A stretch of DNA of 15,903 nt, taken from Caldifarciminota bacterium (GTDB lineage Bacteria; Hydrothermota; UBA3072; WFRC01). Location: NCBI GenBank assembly GCA_015486685.1, contig WFRC01000291.1:1-15903 (forward strand). Reading direction: 5' to 3'. This document shows positions 6,374-13,241 of the stretch, in pieces (positions within the stretch are counted from its first letter, which is position 1; the number at the start of each line of letters is the position of its first letter). The position numbers and the translations under genes were made by a program. The notes under the pieces are model-generated. The model was given only the letters and a program-made list of their open reading frames with translations, made no database searches and was not told the origin of the DNA.

Positions 6374-7323
6374 CAGAAGAAGAAAAATTATTACAGAAGG
6401 ATTTAAGGAGATTTGTTCAGGATAAAATAGAACCCGATGCCCAGGCATTTGAAATTAAAGGAAAATTCCCTGAGGAAATGTTTCAGTCCATTGCATCTCT
6501 TGGCGTTTTATCCCTTTTAGTGCCTGAATCTCAGGGCGGTGTAGATATGGGGATGAGGGCATTGATTATTTTGTTGGAAGAGATTTCAAAAAGCAGCCCT
6601 TCCCTCTCTATTTCAGTAGGGGTTCAGAACCTGGCGAATTATATACTTTCAAAAGGGAATAAGATAGAAGAAGATTTTCTTACAGGAAGAAAAATTACAG
6701 GTATATCTGTTCCCGATGTATTCAACGATAATTTTATCATAAATGGGGAATATGCAGATAGGGTCTTAATACACAAGGAAGACGAAATAGAGGTCTATGA
6801 CAGAAATGGAATTCAACCTATAAGTAATACAATGTTGGGATTAAATGCATCAGGAATATGTAAAGGTAAGATTGTAGGAAAACCTGTATTTGAAATAGGG
6901 GATATGAATTCCATAAATCTTTTGAAATTACTCATCGGTGGGGTATCTCTGGGAATTATTGAAAGGGTAAAAGATGATGCCGTAGGATATGCAAAACAGA
7001 GGGTGCAGTTTGGGAAGCCCATAGGTTCATTTGGTATGGTGCAGGAGATGTTAGGAAGGATGGAAGGGTGGAAAATGGTATTAAAAGCAGTCCTGTATAA
7101 TTTAGAAGAACCTATTACAGATACTGAGGCATCCCTTGTGAATGCAATTGCAGGGAACGGTGTGATGTATGTGGCAGATAAAGGTGTCCAGATATATGGA
7201 GGATATGGATACACCAGAGACTATCCAATAGAGAGGTTTTTCAGGGATGCGAAGGTGCTGCAAACAATGCTGGGAGATGGATTAAAAGAATATATGGATA
7301 TAGGGAAAATGCTGGCAGAGTGA
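6355..7323 (+). CDS. Acyl-CoA dehydrogenase-like protein lacking the catalytic Glu
   Basis: The 322 residues are short against about 380 for typical acyl-CoA dehydrogenases. The N-terminal helical domain (LGVLSLLVPESQGGVDMGM, 49-67) and the C-terminal domain are clear: YAKQRVQFGKPIGSFGMVQE (212-231), GVQIYGGYGYTRDYPIERFFRDAK (277-300). The middle beta domain is reduced: the usual TEPxAGSD flavin/substrate motif is absent after KITGIS. The catalytic Glu of the usual YEGT motif is replaced; the protein reads VLQTMLGDG (301-309), with L306 where Glu is expected. The alternative Glu position used by isovaleryl-CoA dehydrogenase aligns with L190. It therefore may not dehydrogenate acyl-CoAs by the usual mechanism. 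AAGG is 4 nt before the ATG. It overlaps the nitroreductase end and is probably co-translated. Confidence 0.8.
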   Translation: MVRMGLAEEEKLLQKDLRRFVQDKIEPDAQAFEIKGKFPEEMFQSIASLGVLSLLVPESQGGVDMGMRALIILLEEISKSSPSLSISVGVQNLANYILSKGNKIEEDFLTGRKITGISVPDVFNDNFIINGEYADRVLIHKEDEIEVYDRNGIQPISNTMLGLNASGICKGKIVGKPVFEIGDMNSINLLKLLIGGVSLGIIERVKDDAVGYAKQRVQFGKPIGSFGMVQEMLGRMEGWKMVLKAVLYNLEEPITDTEASLVNAIAGNGVMYVADKGVQIYGGYGYTRDYPIERFFRDAKVLQTMLGDGLKEYMDIGKMLAE

Positions 7324-7330
7324 AAAAGAC

Positions 7331-7354
7331 AGGTTAAGGTTGAGGTTTAGGTTA
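7331..7354 (+). repeat. Hexamer array AGGTTN x4
   Basis: AGGTTA-AGGTTG-AGGTTT-AGGTTA run in exact register 7 bp after the acyl-CoA dehydrogenase-like stop. This begins a 450-bp gap (7324-7773) with no convincing gene. Confidence 0.7.
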
Positions 7355-7365
7355 AGAAAAGATTA

Positions 7366-7397
7366 GTGAATGAGTAGATGGGTGAATGGGTAAAGGA
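7366..7397 (+). repeat. Octamer array GTRRATGR x3-4
   Basis: GTGAATGA-GTAGATGG-GTGAATGG-GTAAAGGA: three clear 8-bp units and a decayed fourth. After it TCGTGA occurs twice (7411-7416, 7424-7429). Confidence 0.65.
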
Positions 7398-7448
7398 TTA
7401 ACAAACGTGTTCGTGATGGTGACTCGTGAAAAACGAAAGAGAAAAGAA

Positions 7449-7550
7449 CGTGAAGCGTGAGGCGTAAAGCGTAAGGAGATAGAAGATATTGGATGTTGGA
7501 TAAAATAAGCGTTGTTATTACGATTAACGCCTAACGCTTTACGCTTAACG
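7449..7550. repeat. Inverted pair of heptamer arrays (CGTRARG)
   Basis: CGTGAAG-CGTGAGG-CGTAAAG-CGTAAGG (7449-7476) is followed 49 bp later by the same type of word inverted, AACGCCT-AACGCTT-TACGCTT-AACG (7526-7550). GCGTAAAGCGT (7462-7472) and ACGCTTTACGC (7534-7544) are exact reverse complements and extend to 14 of 15. The pair could form a long hairpin or reflect insertion of an inverted copy. Confidence 0.7.
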
Positions 7551-7577
7551 AATTTTTTTCTTGATTTTTTCTTCTAA

Positions 7578-7722
7578 AATAAGGGGACGGGGTTTGACAG
7601 TATGACAGTTTTCTTTTCAAAAAGAGATGCTGAAAATGGGTTTTAGTATGACAGGGGATACCCTTCCCTGGTGTTTTGGCAGTGGTCAACAGTTGGCTTT
7701 TCGTTAATGTTTGTCCCCTAAT
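7578..7722. repeat. Solitary REP-like element resembling the RAYT element end
   Basis: The left part reads AAGGGGACGGGG followed by TTTGACAG-TATGACAG. The right end carries GTCCCCT (7713-7719), the reverse complement of AGGGGAC (7582-7588). AGTATGACAG occurs at 7599-7608 and 7645-7654. The same order, a GGGG run then two tandem TTGACA words, is found at the RAYT element end (13724-13750). This is probably a non-autonomous relative without a transposase; the boundaries are approximate. Confidence 0.45.
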
Positions 7723-7739
7723 ACTGCGGGAAATTTTGC

Positions 7740-7767
7740 TTGACATTGATAAAAAAAATTTTATAAT
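7740..7767 (+). promoter_or_regulatory. Consensus promoter of the omptin gene, leaderless geometry
   Basis: TTGACA (7740-7745), 16-bp spacer, TATAAT (7762-7767): both hexamers are perfect sigma-70 consensus. ATG follows after only AGAAGT, so the predicted start coincides with the A of ATG. No Shine-Dalgarno sequence is possible. Confidence 0.85.
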
Positions 7768-7773
7768 AGAAGT

Positions 7774-8775
7774 ATGAAAATCCATCCCGTATTTTTATTT
7801 ATATTTACCATAATATCAATTCCTCTGGGGCTCATTTCATCAGAAAAAAGGATAAATCTCTCTATAAATGGAGATATCGGAAAGATGTTTGGTTCTACAA
7901 AGTATCATATTCTTGTAAATGGATATATTCCTGAAAGTGATACAGGTCTTACAATCGAAAGTGAGCTTGAGTTTCCATTGGACATCCTTGTAGCAGGTAT
8001 CAACGCAAGGCTTAATACAAAATTATGGCAAAACGCAACCCTATCGTTTAATTTGAATATACACAAAAGCATTGGTAATCCCAACAATAATATGCTGGAT
8101 TCGGATTGGTTTACTTTTCCTTCACCAGGGGGAGATAGGATAAAATTCAGTTATACAGAATCCAGGGCTAAATTAAACGCCGCCATTATAGATGCTAATC
8201 AACGCTTTAAATTTCGCATATCTCCAAAATTCCAATTGTCAGGCATATTAGGATATAAGTATACAGGCTTTTCCTACAAAATTTTTGGGATATCCGGGTG
8301 GCTTCTGGATAGTACCTATCACCATATATATTACGATGAATATGCGGGTGTTAATGTCTTAAATTACAATGTCTCATATTACATACCATATTTTGGCTTT
8401 GCAGGAGCGATAGCGGTTTCGCCAGATATAACCATTAACGGAGAATATGAATTATCCCCCTATGCATTGGCAAAAGATTTTGATGACCACATTCTCAGAA
8501 ATAAAATAGGAGAAGGGAATTGCAACGGGAATTCATTCACAACTAATATCAATGCTCTCATAAAAATACCCCATCCAGGAAGCAATCTAAATTGGTATGC
8601 CAAAATTAATCTGAATTTTACAAAAGTAATTACAGCAGGATATCAGACCCAAAAATGGTATGGAGATGACCCTGCATCAGCAGAAGACGATACAGGAAAC
8701 AAAATAACGGGAATCAACGACCAGATAATGTATAATTCTCGGAAGATTATATTCCTGATTGGGTACAAATTCTAA
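7774..8775 (+). CDS. Omptin-family outer-membrane protease
   Basis: The protein has 333 residues. It starts with a signal peptide (about 1-23, MKIHPVFLFIFTIISIPLGL then ISS), and the mature part matches the omptin ten-strand barrel order. D109-S-D111-W fits the VDQDW catalytic aspartates (OmpT D83/D85). SGILGYKYTGFSYKIFGISG (156-175) fits the GYQESRYSFTARG strand. PYFGFAGAI (205-213) fits PYIGLTGSY. D237-D-H239 fits the D210/H212 pair. The chain ends in a barrel-type terminal Phe (IGYKF). All four omptin active-site residues therefore appear present, so cleavage of peptides or proteins at the cell surface is likely. Known omptins bind LPS and cleave between basic residues; whether that holds here is unknown. 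The alignment is by eye. It converges with the cyclophilin gene, 3 bp apart. Confidence 0.8.
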   Translation: MKIHPVFLFIFTIISIPLGLISSEKRINLSINGDIGKMFGSTKYHILVNGYIPESDTGLTIESELEFPLDILVAGINARLNTKLWQNATLSFNLNIHKSIGNPNNNMLDSDWFTFPSPGGDRIKFSYTESRAKLNAAIIDANQRFKFRISPKFQLSGILGYKYTGFSYKIFGISGWLLDSTYHHIYYDEYAGVNVLNYNVSYYIPYFGFAGAIAVSPDITINGEYELSPYALAKDFDDHILRNKIGEGNCNGNSFTTNINALIKIPHPGSNLNWYAKINLNFTKVITAGYQTQKWYGDDPASAEDDTGNKITGINDQIMYNSRKIIFLIGYKF

Positions 8776-8778
8776 CTT

Positions 8779-9348
8779 CTATTTCTTTTCAATCAAATAG
8801 CACTTTTCTATAACAACATTTTTGAGAGGTCTATTCCTTTTATCGGTAGGCACATTTTCTATTTTATGAACAATATCCATACCCTTAATTACCTGCCCTA
8901 TGATAGTATATTTGCCATCGAGGTTTGGAAGTGGCTGACAGCAAATATAAAACTGGCTACCATTTGTATTTGGGCCTGCATTCGCCATTGCCACTGTACC
9001 TTCAAGATGTTTCAATGCGGGAGAAATCTCATCTTGAATATAGTAACCGGGGCCGCCTGTGCCGTCATTTAACGGATTATCGTCCTTTGAAAGTGGGTCA
9101 CCTCCCTGAATTACAAAATTAGGAATAACCCTATGGAATGTTACCCCATTGTAAAAACCATCCTTAACCAGTTTCTTTATATTTCCTGTATTTTTTGGAG
9201 CATACTTCTCAAATAACGCAAATTGAATTTCACCCATATTGGTTTGCAAAACAACGATAGATTTTGATTTTTGGGCTTCCTTCATCTGGTCAAATGTCGT
9301 TGAGCATCCTGCTATAAGCAAAGCAGTAATAACTAAAAAAAATCTCAT
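8779..9348 (-). CDS. Lipoprotein peptidyl-prolyl cis-trans isomerase, cyclophilin type
   Basis: The 189-residue protein has a lipoprotein signal peptide (lipobox LIAGC, lipidated C15) followed by a cyclophilin domain from about residue 31. Motifs are FHRVIPNFVIQGGDP (71-85, with catalytic R73 and Q81), NTNGSQFYI (127-135) and LDGKYTIIGQV (143-153). It isomerises X-Pro bonds in protein folding. The lipid anchor puts it in the periplasm at a membrane, where it may assist envelope protein folding. AAAGGAGG lies 4 nt before the ATG, so this is a leadered gene; I did not find a convincing -35/-10 pair. Its 3' end faces that of the omptin gene; they may share a terminator region, but no hairpin with a T-run is visible. 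Confidence 0.95.
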   Translation of the reverse strand: MRFFLVITALLIAGCSTTFDQMKEAQKSKSIVVLQTNMGEIQFALFEKYAPKNTGNIKKLVKDGFYNGVTFHRVIPNFVIQGGDPLSKDDNPLNDGTGGPGYYIQDEISPALKHLEGTVAMANAGPNTNGSQFYICCQPLPNLDGKYTIIGQVIKGMDIVHKIENVPTDKRNRPLKNVVIEKCYLIEKK

Positions 9349-9422
9349 TCTACCTCCTTTGTTTAAAATTTAGTTCCAAGATATGAAAGCGTGACTTGTG
9401 TATTTTGCATCTTTACAACCCA

Positions 9423-9473
9423 CATTTCCATTTTCCTATATCCCTATATTAATCAAAATTTGCAGATTTGCAA
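9423..9473 (+). repeat. Tandem 7-8 bp word duplications in the cyclophilin/EndoQ gap
   Basis: Three neighbouring duplications are visible: CATTTCC-ATTTTCC (9423-9436), TCCTATAT-CCCTATAT (9434-9449) and ATTTGCAG-ATTTGCAA (9458-9473). Same style as the other intergenic regions, with different words. The rest of 9349-9545 holds the divergent 5' regions. Confidence 0.5.
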
Positions 9474-9511
9474 CTACATTTCTATGTTTCTTCGGAAATT
9501 TAAAAAATTTG

Positions 9512-9539
9512 TTGACTTTTCCGATTTTATTCTTATGTT
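9512..9539 (+). promoter_or_regulatory. Promoter of the EndoQ operon, leaderless geometry
   Basis: TTGACT (9512-9517), 16 bp, TATGTT (9534-9539), then 6 nt to ATG 9546. No Shine-Dalgarno sequence precedes the ATG (TTTTTTAT). The predicted start is on the ATG. Confidence 0.5.
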
Positions 9540-9545
9540 TTTTAT

Positions 9546-10787
9546 ATGAAAAAATTGTATATAGCAGATTTTCATATACATACAAAATATTCCCGTGCAA
9601 CAAGCAAAGACTTTGACCTTGATGCAATAGTAAAAGGTGCTACGGCAAAGGGAATTTCACTTATTGCCACGGGAGATTTCACCCATCCTGTGTGGTTTCA
9701 GGAACTCTCTGAAAAGTTGGAATATAAGGATAAGGGGATTTACACATACAAAGGACTTGATTTTATCCTTTCCGTTGAAGTAAATAATATCTATAGTCAG
9801 GGAGGAAAACTCAGGAAGGTGCACTCGGTTATAATGCTGCCTGAACTGGAAATTGCAAAAGAATTTAATAAGGCTATTAGAAAATACGGGAAATTAGAGG
9901 CAGATGGAAGGCCTATTCTCACTACATCTCTTAAAAATCTTGCCCGCTTATTATTTGATGTATACCCTGATGCAATTTTAATACCTGCGCATATATGGAC
10001 ACCATGGTTTGGACTTTTTGGCTCAAAATCCGGATTTGACAGCATAGAAGAGGCATTTGGTGAATATACGGAAAAGATATATGCCCTTGAAACAGGACTT
10101 TCAAGCGACCCACCAATGAATTGGAGGCTGTCTACACTTGATAAATATACGCTTGTATCAAACTCAGATGCACATTCTCCCGCGAATATCGGCAGAGAAG
10201 CGAATGCGTTTACACAACCCATAGATTACTTTTCGCTTCTTGATATACTGAAACACAGAGATAGGGAAAGATTTGCATTTACAGTAGAGTTTTTTCCTGA
10301 AGAAGGAAAATACCATTATGATGGGCACAGGAATTGTAATGTAACCCTGCACCCGAGAGAGGCAAAAAAGTTGAATAATATCTGCCCTGTTTGTGGTAAA
10401 CCCCTTACAATTGGCGTACTCCATCGTGTAGATGACCTTTCAGACAGAGAAGAGGGATACAAGGATGCTAAAAAAATACCATATAAAAGACTTGTTCCGA
10501 TGAGTGAACTTATTGGAGAAGTGCTCAATTTTGGGAAGACGAGCAAAGCCGTTCAAAAAGAGTATAAAAGGCTGATAGACATTTTTGGAAATGAATTTGA
10601 AATCGTGATTAATGCGAAGAGTGAAGATTTAAACAGGTATATGGATAAGAAACTCGCAAGTGCAATAATAAATATAAGGCAGGAAAAAGTAGATATCCAA
10701 CCGGGGTACGATGGAGTTTATGGGAAGGTGAATGCCTTAATAGGGCAGGAACACCAGATAAAGCAAAAACAAAATAAATTATTTTAG
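9546..10787 (+). CDS. Endonuclease Q (PHP-domain DNA repair nuclease)
   Basis: The 413-residue protein has a PHP phosphoesterase core. Metal-ligand motifs are D8-H10-H12 (ADFHIHTKYS), D44/H47 (TGDFTHP), E78 (SVEVN), H93, H149 (PAHIWTPWFGLFGS) and D208-H210 (NSDAHSP). A zinc-binding Cys/His cluster follows: C264, H269, C280, C283 (ICPVCGKPL). This layout matches EndoQ, which nicks DNA 5' of deaminated bases (uracil, hypoxanthine, xanthine) and abasic sites; it was characterised in Thermococcales and some Bacillus. The C-terminus ends QNKLF (409-413), resembling the QxxLF sliding-clamp motif. It is the first gene of a run with the HIT and bPH-like genes. Annotation as a generic PHP or helicase-related protein is the main alternative. 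Confidence 0.85.
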   Translation: MKKLYIADFHIHTKYSRATSKDFDLDAIVKGATAKGISLIATGDFTHPVWFQELSEKLEYKDKGIYTYKGLDFILSVEVNNIYSQGGKLRKVHSVIMLPELEIAKEFNKAIRKYGKLEADGRPILTTSLKNLARLLFDVYPDAILIPAHIWTPWFGLFGSKSGFDSIEEAFGEYTEKIYALETGLSSDPPMNWRLSTLDKYTLVSNSDAHSPANIGREANAFTQPIDYFSLLDILKHRDRERFAFTVEFFPEEGKYHYDGHRNCNVTLHPREAKKLNNICPVCGKPLTIGVLHRVDDLSDREEGYKDAKKIPYKRLVPMSELIGEVLNFGKTSKAVQKEYKRLIDIFGNEFEIVINAKSEDLNRYMDKKLASAIINIRQEKVDIQPGYDGVYGKVNALIGQEHQIKQKQNKLF

Positions 10788-10794
10788 GAGGAAT

Positions 10795-11271
10795 ATGGAT
10801 AAATTATGGGCGCCCTGGAGGTCAAAATATATACTTCATACAGAGGAAGAGGGATGTATATTTTGCAAAAAAACTCAGGAAAATAAAGATAGAGAAAATT
10901 ATATTTTGAAAAGAGGGAAGTTTTCGTTTGTTATGATGAATATATACCCTTACAATAATGGGCATTTAATGGTCGCACCATACAGACATATAGGAGATAT
11001 GCAAAAACTTCGGGAAGAAGAATTATTAGAAATGGGGAAATTCGCGCAGGAAAGTATCGGCGTATTAAAACAAACAATGCACCCCGATGGTTTTAATGTA
11101 GGTATGAATCTTGGGAGGGTGGCAGGTGCAGGTTTTGAATCGCACCTTCATATTCACATTGTTCCCAGATGGAACGGTGATACAAATTTTATGCCTGTTA
11201 TCTCTGATACAAAAGTGGTGCCTATTTCTTTAGATGAGGCATACAAAATATTAAAAGAAAAGTTTAAGTAA
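10795..11271 (+). CDS. HIT-family nucleotide hydrolase/phosphorylase
   Basis: The 158-residue protein starts MDKLWAPWRSKYI, typical of the Ap4A phosphorylase/Fhit-like branch. It has a zinc-site CIFC (21-24) and the histidine triad HLHIHIVPRW (H117, H119, H121). HIT enzymes split nucleotide-phosphate bonds in dinucleoside polyphosphates or nucleotidyl adducts; the substrate here is not determined. The ribosome binding site AGGAGG begins inside the EndoQ stop codon (TAGGAGG), 7 bp between genes, so tight co-expression is expected. Downstream it shares one base with the next start (TAATG). Confidence 0.93.
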   Translation: MDKLWAPWRSKYILHTEEEGCIFCKKTQENKDRENYILKRGKFSFVMMNIYPYNNGHLMVAPYRHIGDMQKLREEELLEMGKFAQESIGVLKQTMHPDGFNVGMNLGRVAGAGFESHLHIHIVPRWNGDTNFMPVISDTKVVPISLDEAYKILKEKFK

Positions 11272-11657
11272 TGGAATGGGAATCTTTCCCTGCAAGGGAA
11301 GAGCCAAAAAAGGCAGTTGGAGTAGGATTATTCATTTTGATATTTTCTATTTTTCTATCTATTATCTGGGGCACTGTTTTTGGTATTTTGAGCATAATCC
11401 TTCTTGGACTTTCGCTATTTCCATATTTTACAATAACACATTACATATTAAGTGATGAAGGCATAGTTGTCAAAAAAACCTTCTATACAATCAAAAAAAA
11501 ATGGGCAGATGTGCGTTCATTTTATCCTGATAAAAATGGTGTGCTTTTATCCCCATTTTTAACCACAACAAGACTTGAAAATTATAGAGGGCTCTATTTA
11601 AGATTTAATAAAAACAGGGAAGAAGTATTATCATATCTGGAAAAGAAAATCCATTAA
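11271..11657 (+). CDS. Small membrane protein with bacterial PH-like domain
   Basis: The 128-residue protein has two hydrophobic helices at about 15-33 and 35-56. They are followed by a beta-rich part (YILSDEGIVVKKTFYTIKKKWADVRSF, about 58-84) that looks like a bPH2/YdbT-type pleckstrin-like domain. Family function is unclear. The start ATG overlaps the HIT stop codon by one base and lacks its own ribosome binding site, implying translational coupling. Its last 27 bp overlap the 3' end of recJ on the other strand. Domain assignment is from the two-helix plus YxLxxxGIxxK pattern only. Confidence 0.65.
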   Translation: MEWESFPAREEPKKAVGVGLFILIFSIFLSIIWGTVFGILSIILLGLSLFPYFTITHYILSDEGIVVKKTFYTIKKKWADVRSFYPDKNGVLLSPFLTTTRLENYRGLYLRFNKNREEVLSYLEKKIH

Positions 11658-13241
11658 TCTAAATATGGGGTCACCAGTTTTTACATCAATCCCAACATTT
11701 CCAATTATATTAACCCTTTCATTCTGAGATATATCATTAAAACGAAATACATCTATTTTTATCCTTTTGTTTCCCTGACAGGCATACCAACCCTTATTTC
11801 TACAAATCTTTACATCCGGTACGAGAAAGATGGGAGAAGTAAATCCTATGCCAAATGGAGAGAGTATGTCAAGTGTATCTAAAAATTTGTTATCAATAAC
11901 ATCTAAGGAAATTTCGCTGTCTACCTTATATGTTTTACGAACCTTCTCATTCCTTAATTTTGTTTTAATAATGGTGGTGAACCTTTCCGTAAATTCAGGA
12001 AGTCTATCTTTTTCTAAAGAGACGCCGCAAGCCTGACTATGCCCTCCATAAGAGATTAATAAATCATCACACTCCTTCAACACATCAACAATATCTATAT
12101 ACTTCACACTTCTACCTGAGCCTGATACTTCACCATTTTTCCCAGCAGTCATAACAATAAACGGCTCGTTAAACTTTTCTGAAAGCCTTGCTGCCACAAT
12201 GCCCATTACCCCTCTGTGCCAACGGGAAGAAAATACTACATTTACTACTTTCCCATTTATCTTAGCCATCTTTATCGCCTCTGCTGTCATTCTATTCTGA
12301 ATATCTTTCCTTTTAATATTTAACATCTCAATATCTTTTGATAATCTTTTTGCCTTGTCGGGTCTACCTGTCATTAAAAGTTCCAATCCTTTATCTGCGT
12401 TTCCCATCCTGCCTGATGCATTCAATCGAGGTGCCAGATAAAACCCTACCAGATGTTCTGTTATCTTTTTCCCTAATGCCCCTGCAACATCCTTCAATGC
12501 ATAAATTCCTGCATTTGTTCCCTTTTTTAGTATCCTCATACCGAATTTTGCAAAAATGCGGTTTTCATCCCTTAAACTTACTGCATCTGCCAATGTCCCA
12601 AGTGCAACAAGGTCCAAATTCCACAACAATGTTTTCATATCTGTTCCTTCATAAAGTCCCTGAAGGAGTTTGAATGCAACCCCAACACCTGCTAATTCCT
12701 TAAATGGATAATTATCATCCTGTCTATGAGGATTTAGTACCGCATACGCAGGGGGTAGTTTTTCTGAAACCTTATGATGGTCTGTAACAATTACATCCAT
12801 ACCTAATTCATCGGCATACTTTATCTCATCTGCTGCGCTTATACCACAATCGACAGTAATAATAAGTTTAACCCCTTTCTCTTTCGCATATCTCACCCCT
12901 TCAATACTCATCCCATATCCATCTTCAAGCCTATTTGGAATATAATAGAGTGCATTATTACCCAATTTTTTCAACATTTTTAACATTAGTGCTACAGATG
13001 TAATGCCATCAACATCATAATCTCCGTAAATCAGAATTTTTTCATTGGAAGAAATCGCCTTTTTTAATCTCACAATAGCCCTATGCATATCCTTCATTCC
13101 AAATGGAGAATATAGGTGGTCAATGTCGGGGTGAAGCAATTTGAAGAGTGCTGAACAGCTCTGGATACCCCTGCTTTCCAAAAATGGAACAAACGAAGAC
13201 GGAATCTCCTCCTGCAATACACATTGCTGAAAATCTGTCAT
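11631..13241 (-). CDS. recJ: Single-stranded-DNA-specific 5'-3' exonuclease RecJ
   Basis: RecJ degrades single-stranded DNA 5' to 3' in recombinational, mismatch and base excision repair. The 536-residue protein is within the usual range. DHH-domain motifs are YGDYDVDG (72-79; D74, D76, D78), VDCG (130-133), TDHH (153-156) and GVGVAFKL (185-192). The DHHA1 part has LAPRLNASGRMG (269-280), SGSGRS (373-378) and SYGGHSQACG (397-406). The C-terminal ~80 residues, from SPFGIG (461-466), are the OB-like nucleic-acid-binding domain. GGAG lies 8 nt before the ATG, which overlaps the lipoprotein stop (ATGA). Its 3' end overlaps the bPH-like gene by 27 bp. Motifs look complete, so the enzyme is probably active. 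Confidence 0.97.
   Translation of the reverse strand: MTDFQQCVLQEEIPSSFVPFLESRGIQSCSALFKLLHPDIDHLYSPFGMKDMHRAIVRLKKAISSNEKILIYGDYDVDGITSVALMLKMLKKLGNNALYYIPNRLEDGYGMSIEGVRYAKEKGVKLIITVDCGISAADEIKYADELGMDVIVTDHHKVSEKLPPAYAVLNPHRQDDNYPFKELAGVGVAFKLLQGLYEGTDMKTLLWNLDLVALGTLADAVSLRDENRIFAKFGMRILKKGTNAGIYALKDVAGALGKKITEHLVGFYLAPRLNASGRMGNADKGLELLMTGRPDKAKRLSKDIEMLNIKRKDIQNRMTAEAIKMAKINGKVVNVVFSSRWHRGVMGIVAARLSEKFNEPFIVMTAGKNGEVSGSGRSVKYIDIVDVLKECDDLLISYGGHSQACGVSLEKDRLPEFTERFTTIIKTKLRNEKVRKTYKVDSEISLDVIDNKFLDTLDILSPFGIGFTSPIFLVPDVKICRNKGWYACQGNKRIKIDVFRFNDISQNERVNIIGNVGIDVKTGDPIFRLMDFLFQI

Noticed and set aside
7331..7550. CRISPR array
   Set aside because: Units are 6-8 bp without spacers; there are no 23-47 bp repeats and no cas genes in the window.
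9797..10222. 141-codon minus-strand frame
   Set aside because: Antisense to EndoQ; it has no motif of its own, while the EndoQ frame is fully conserved.
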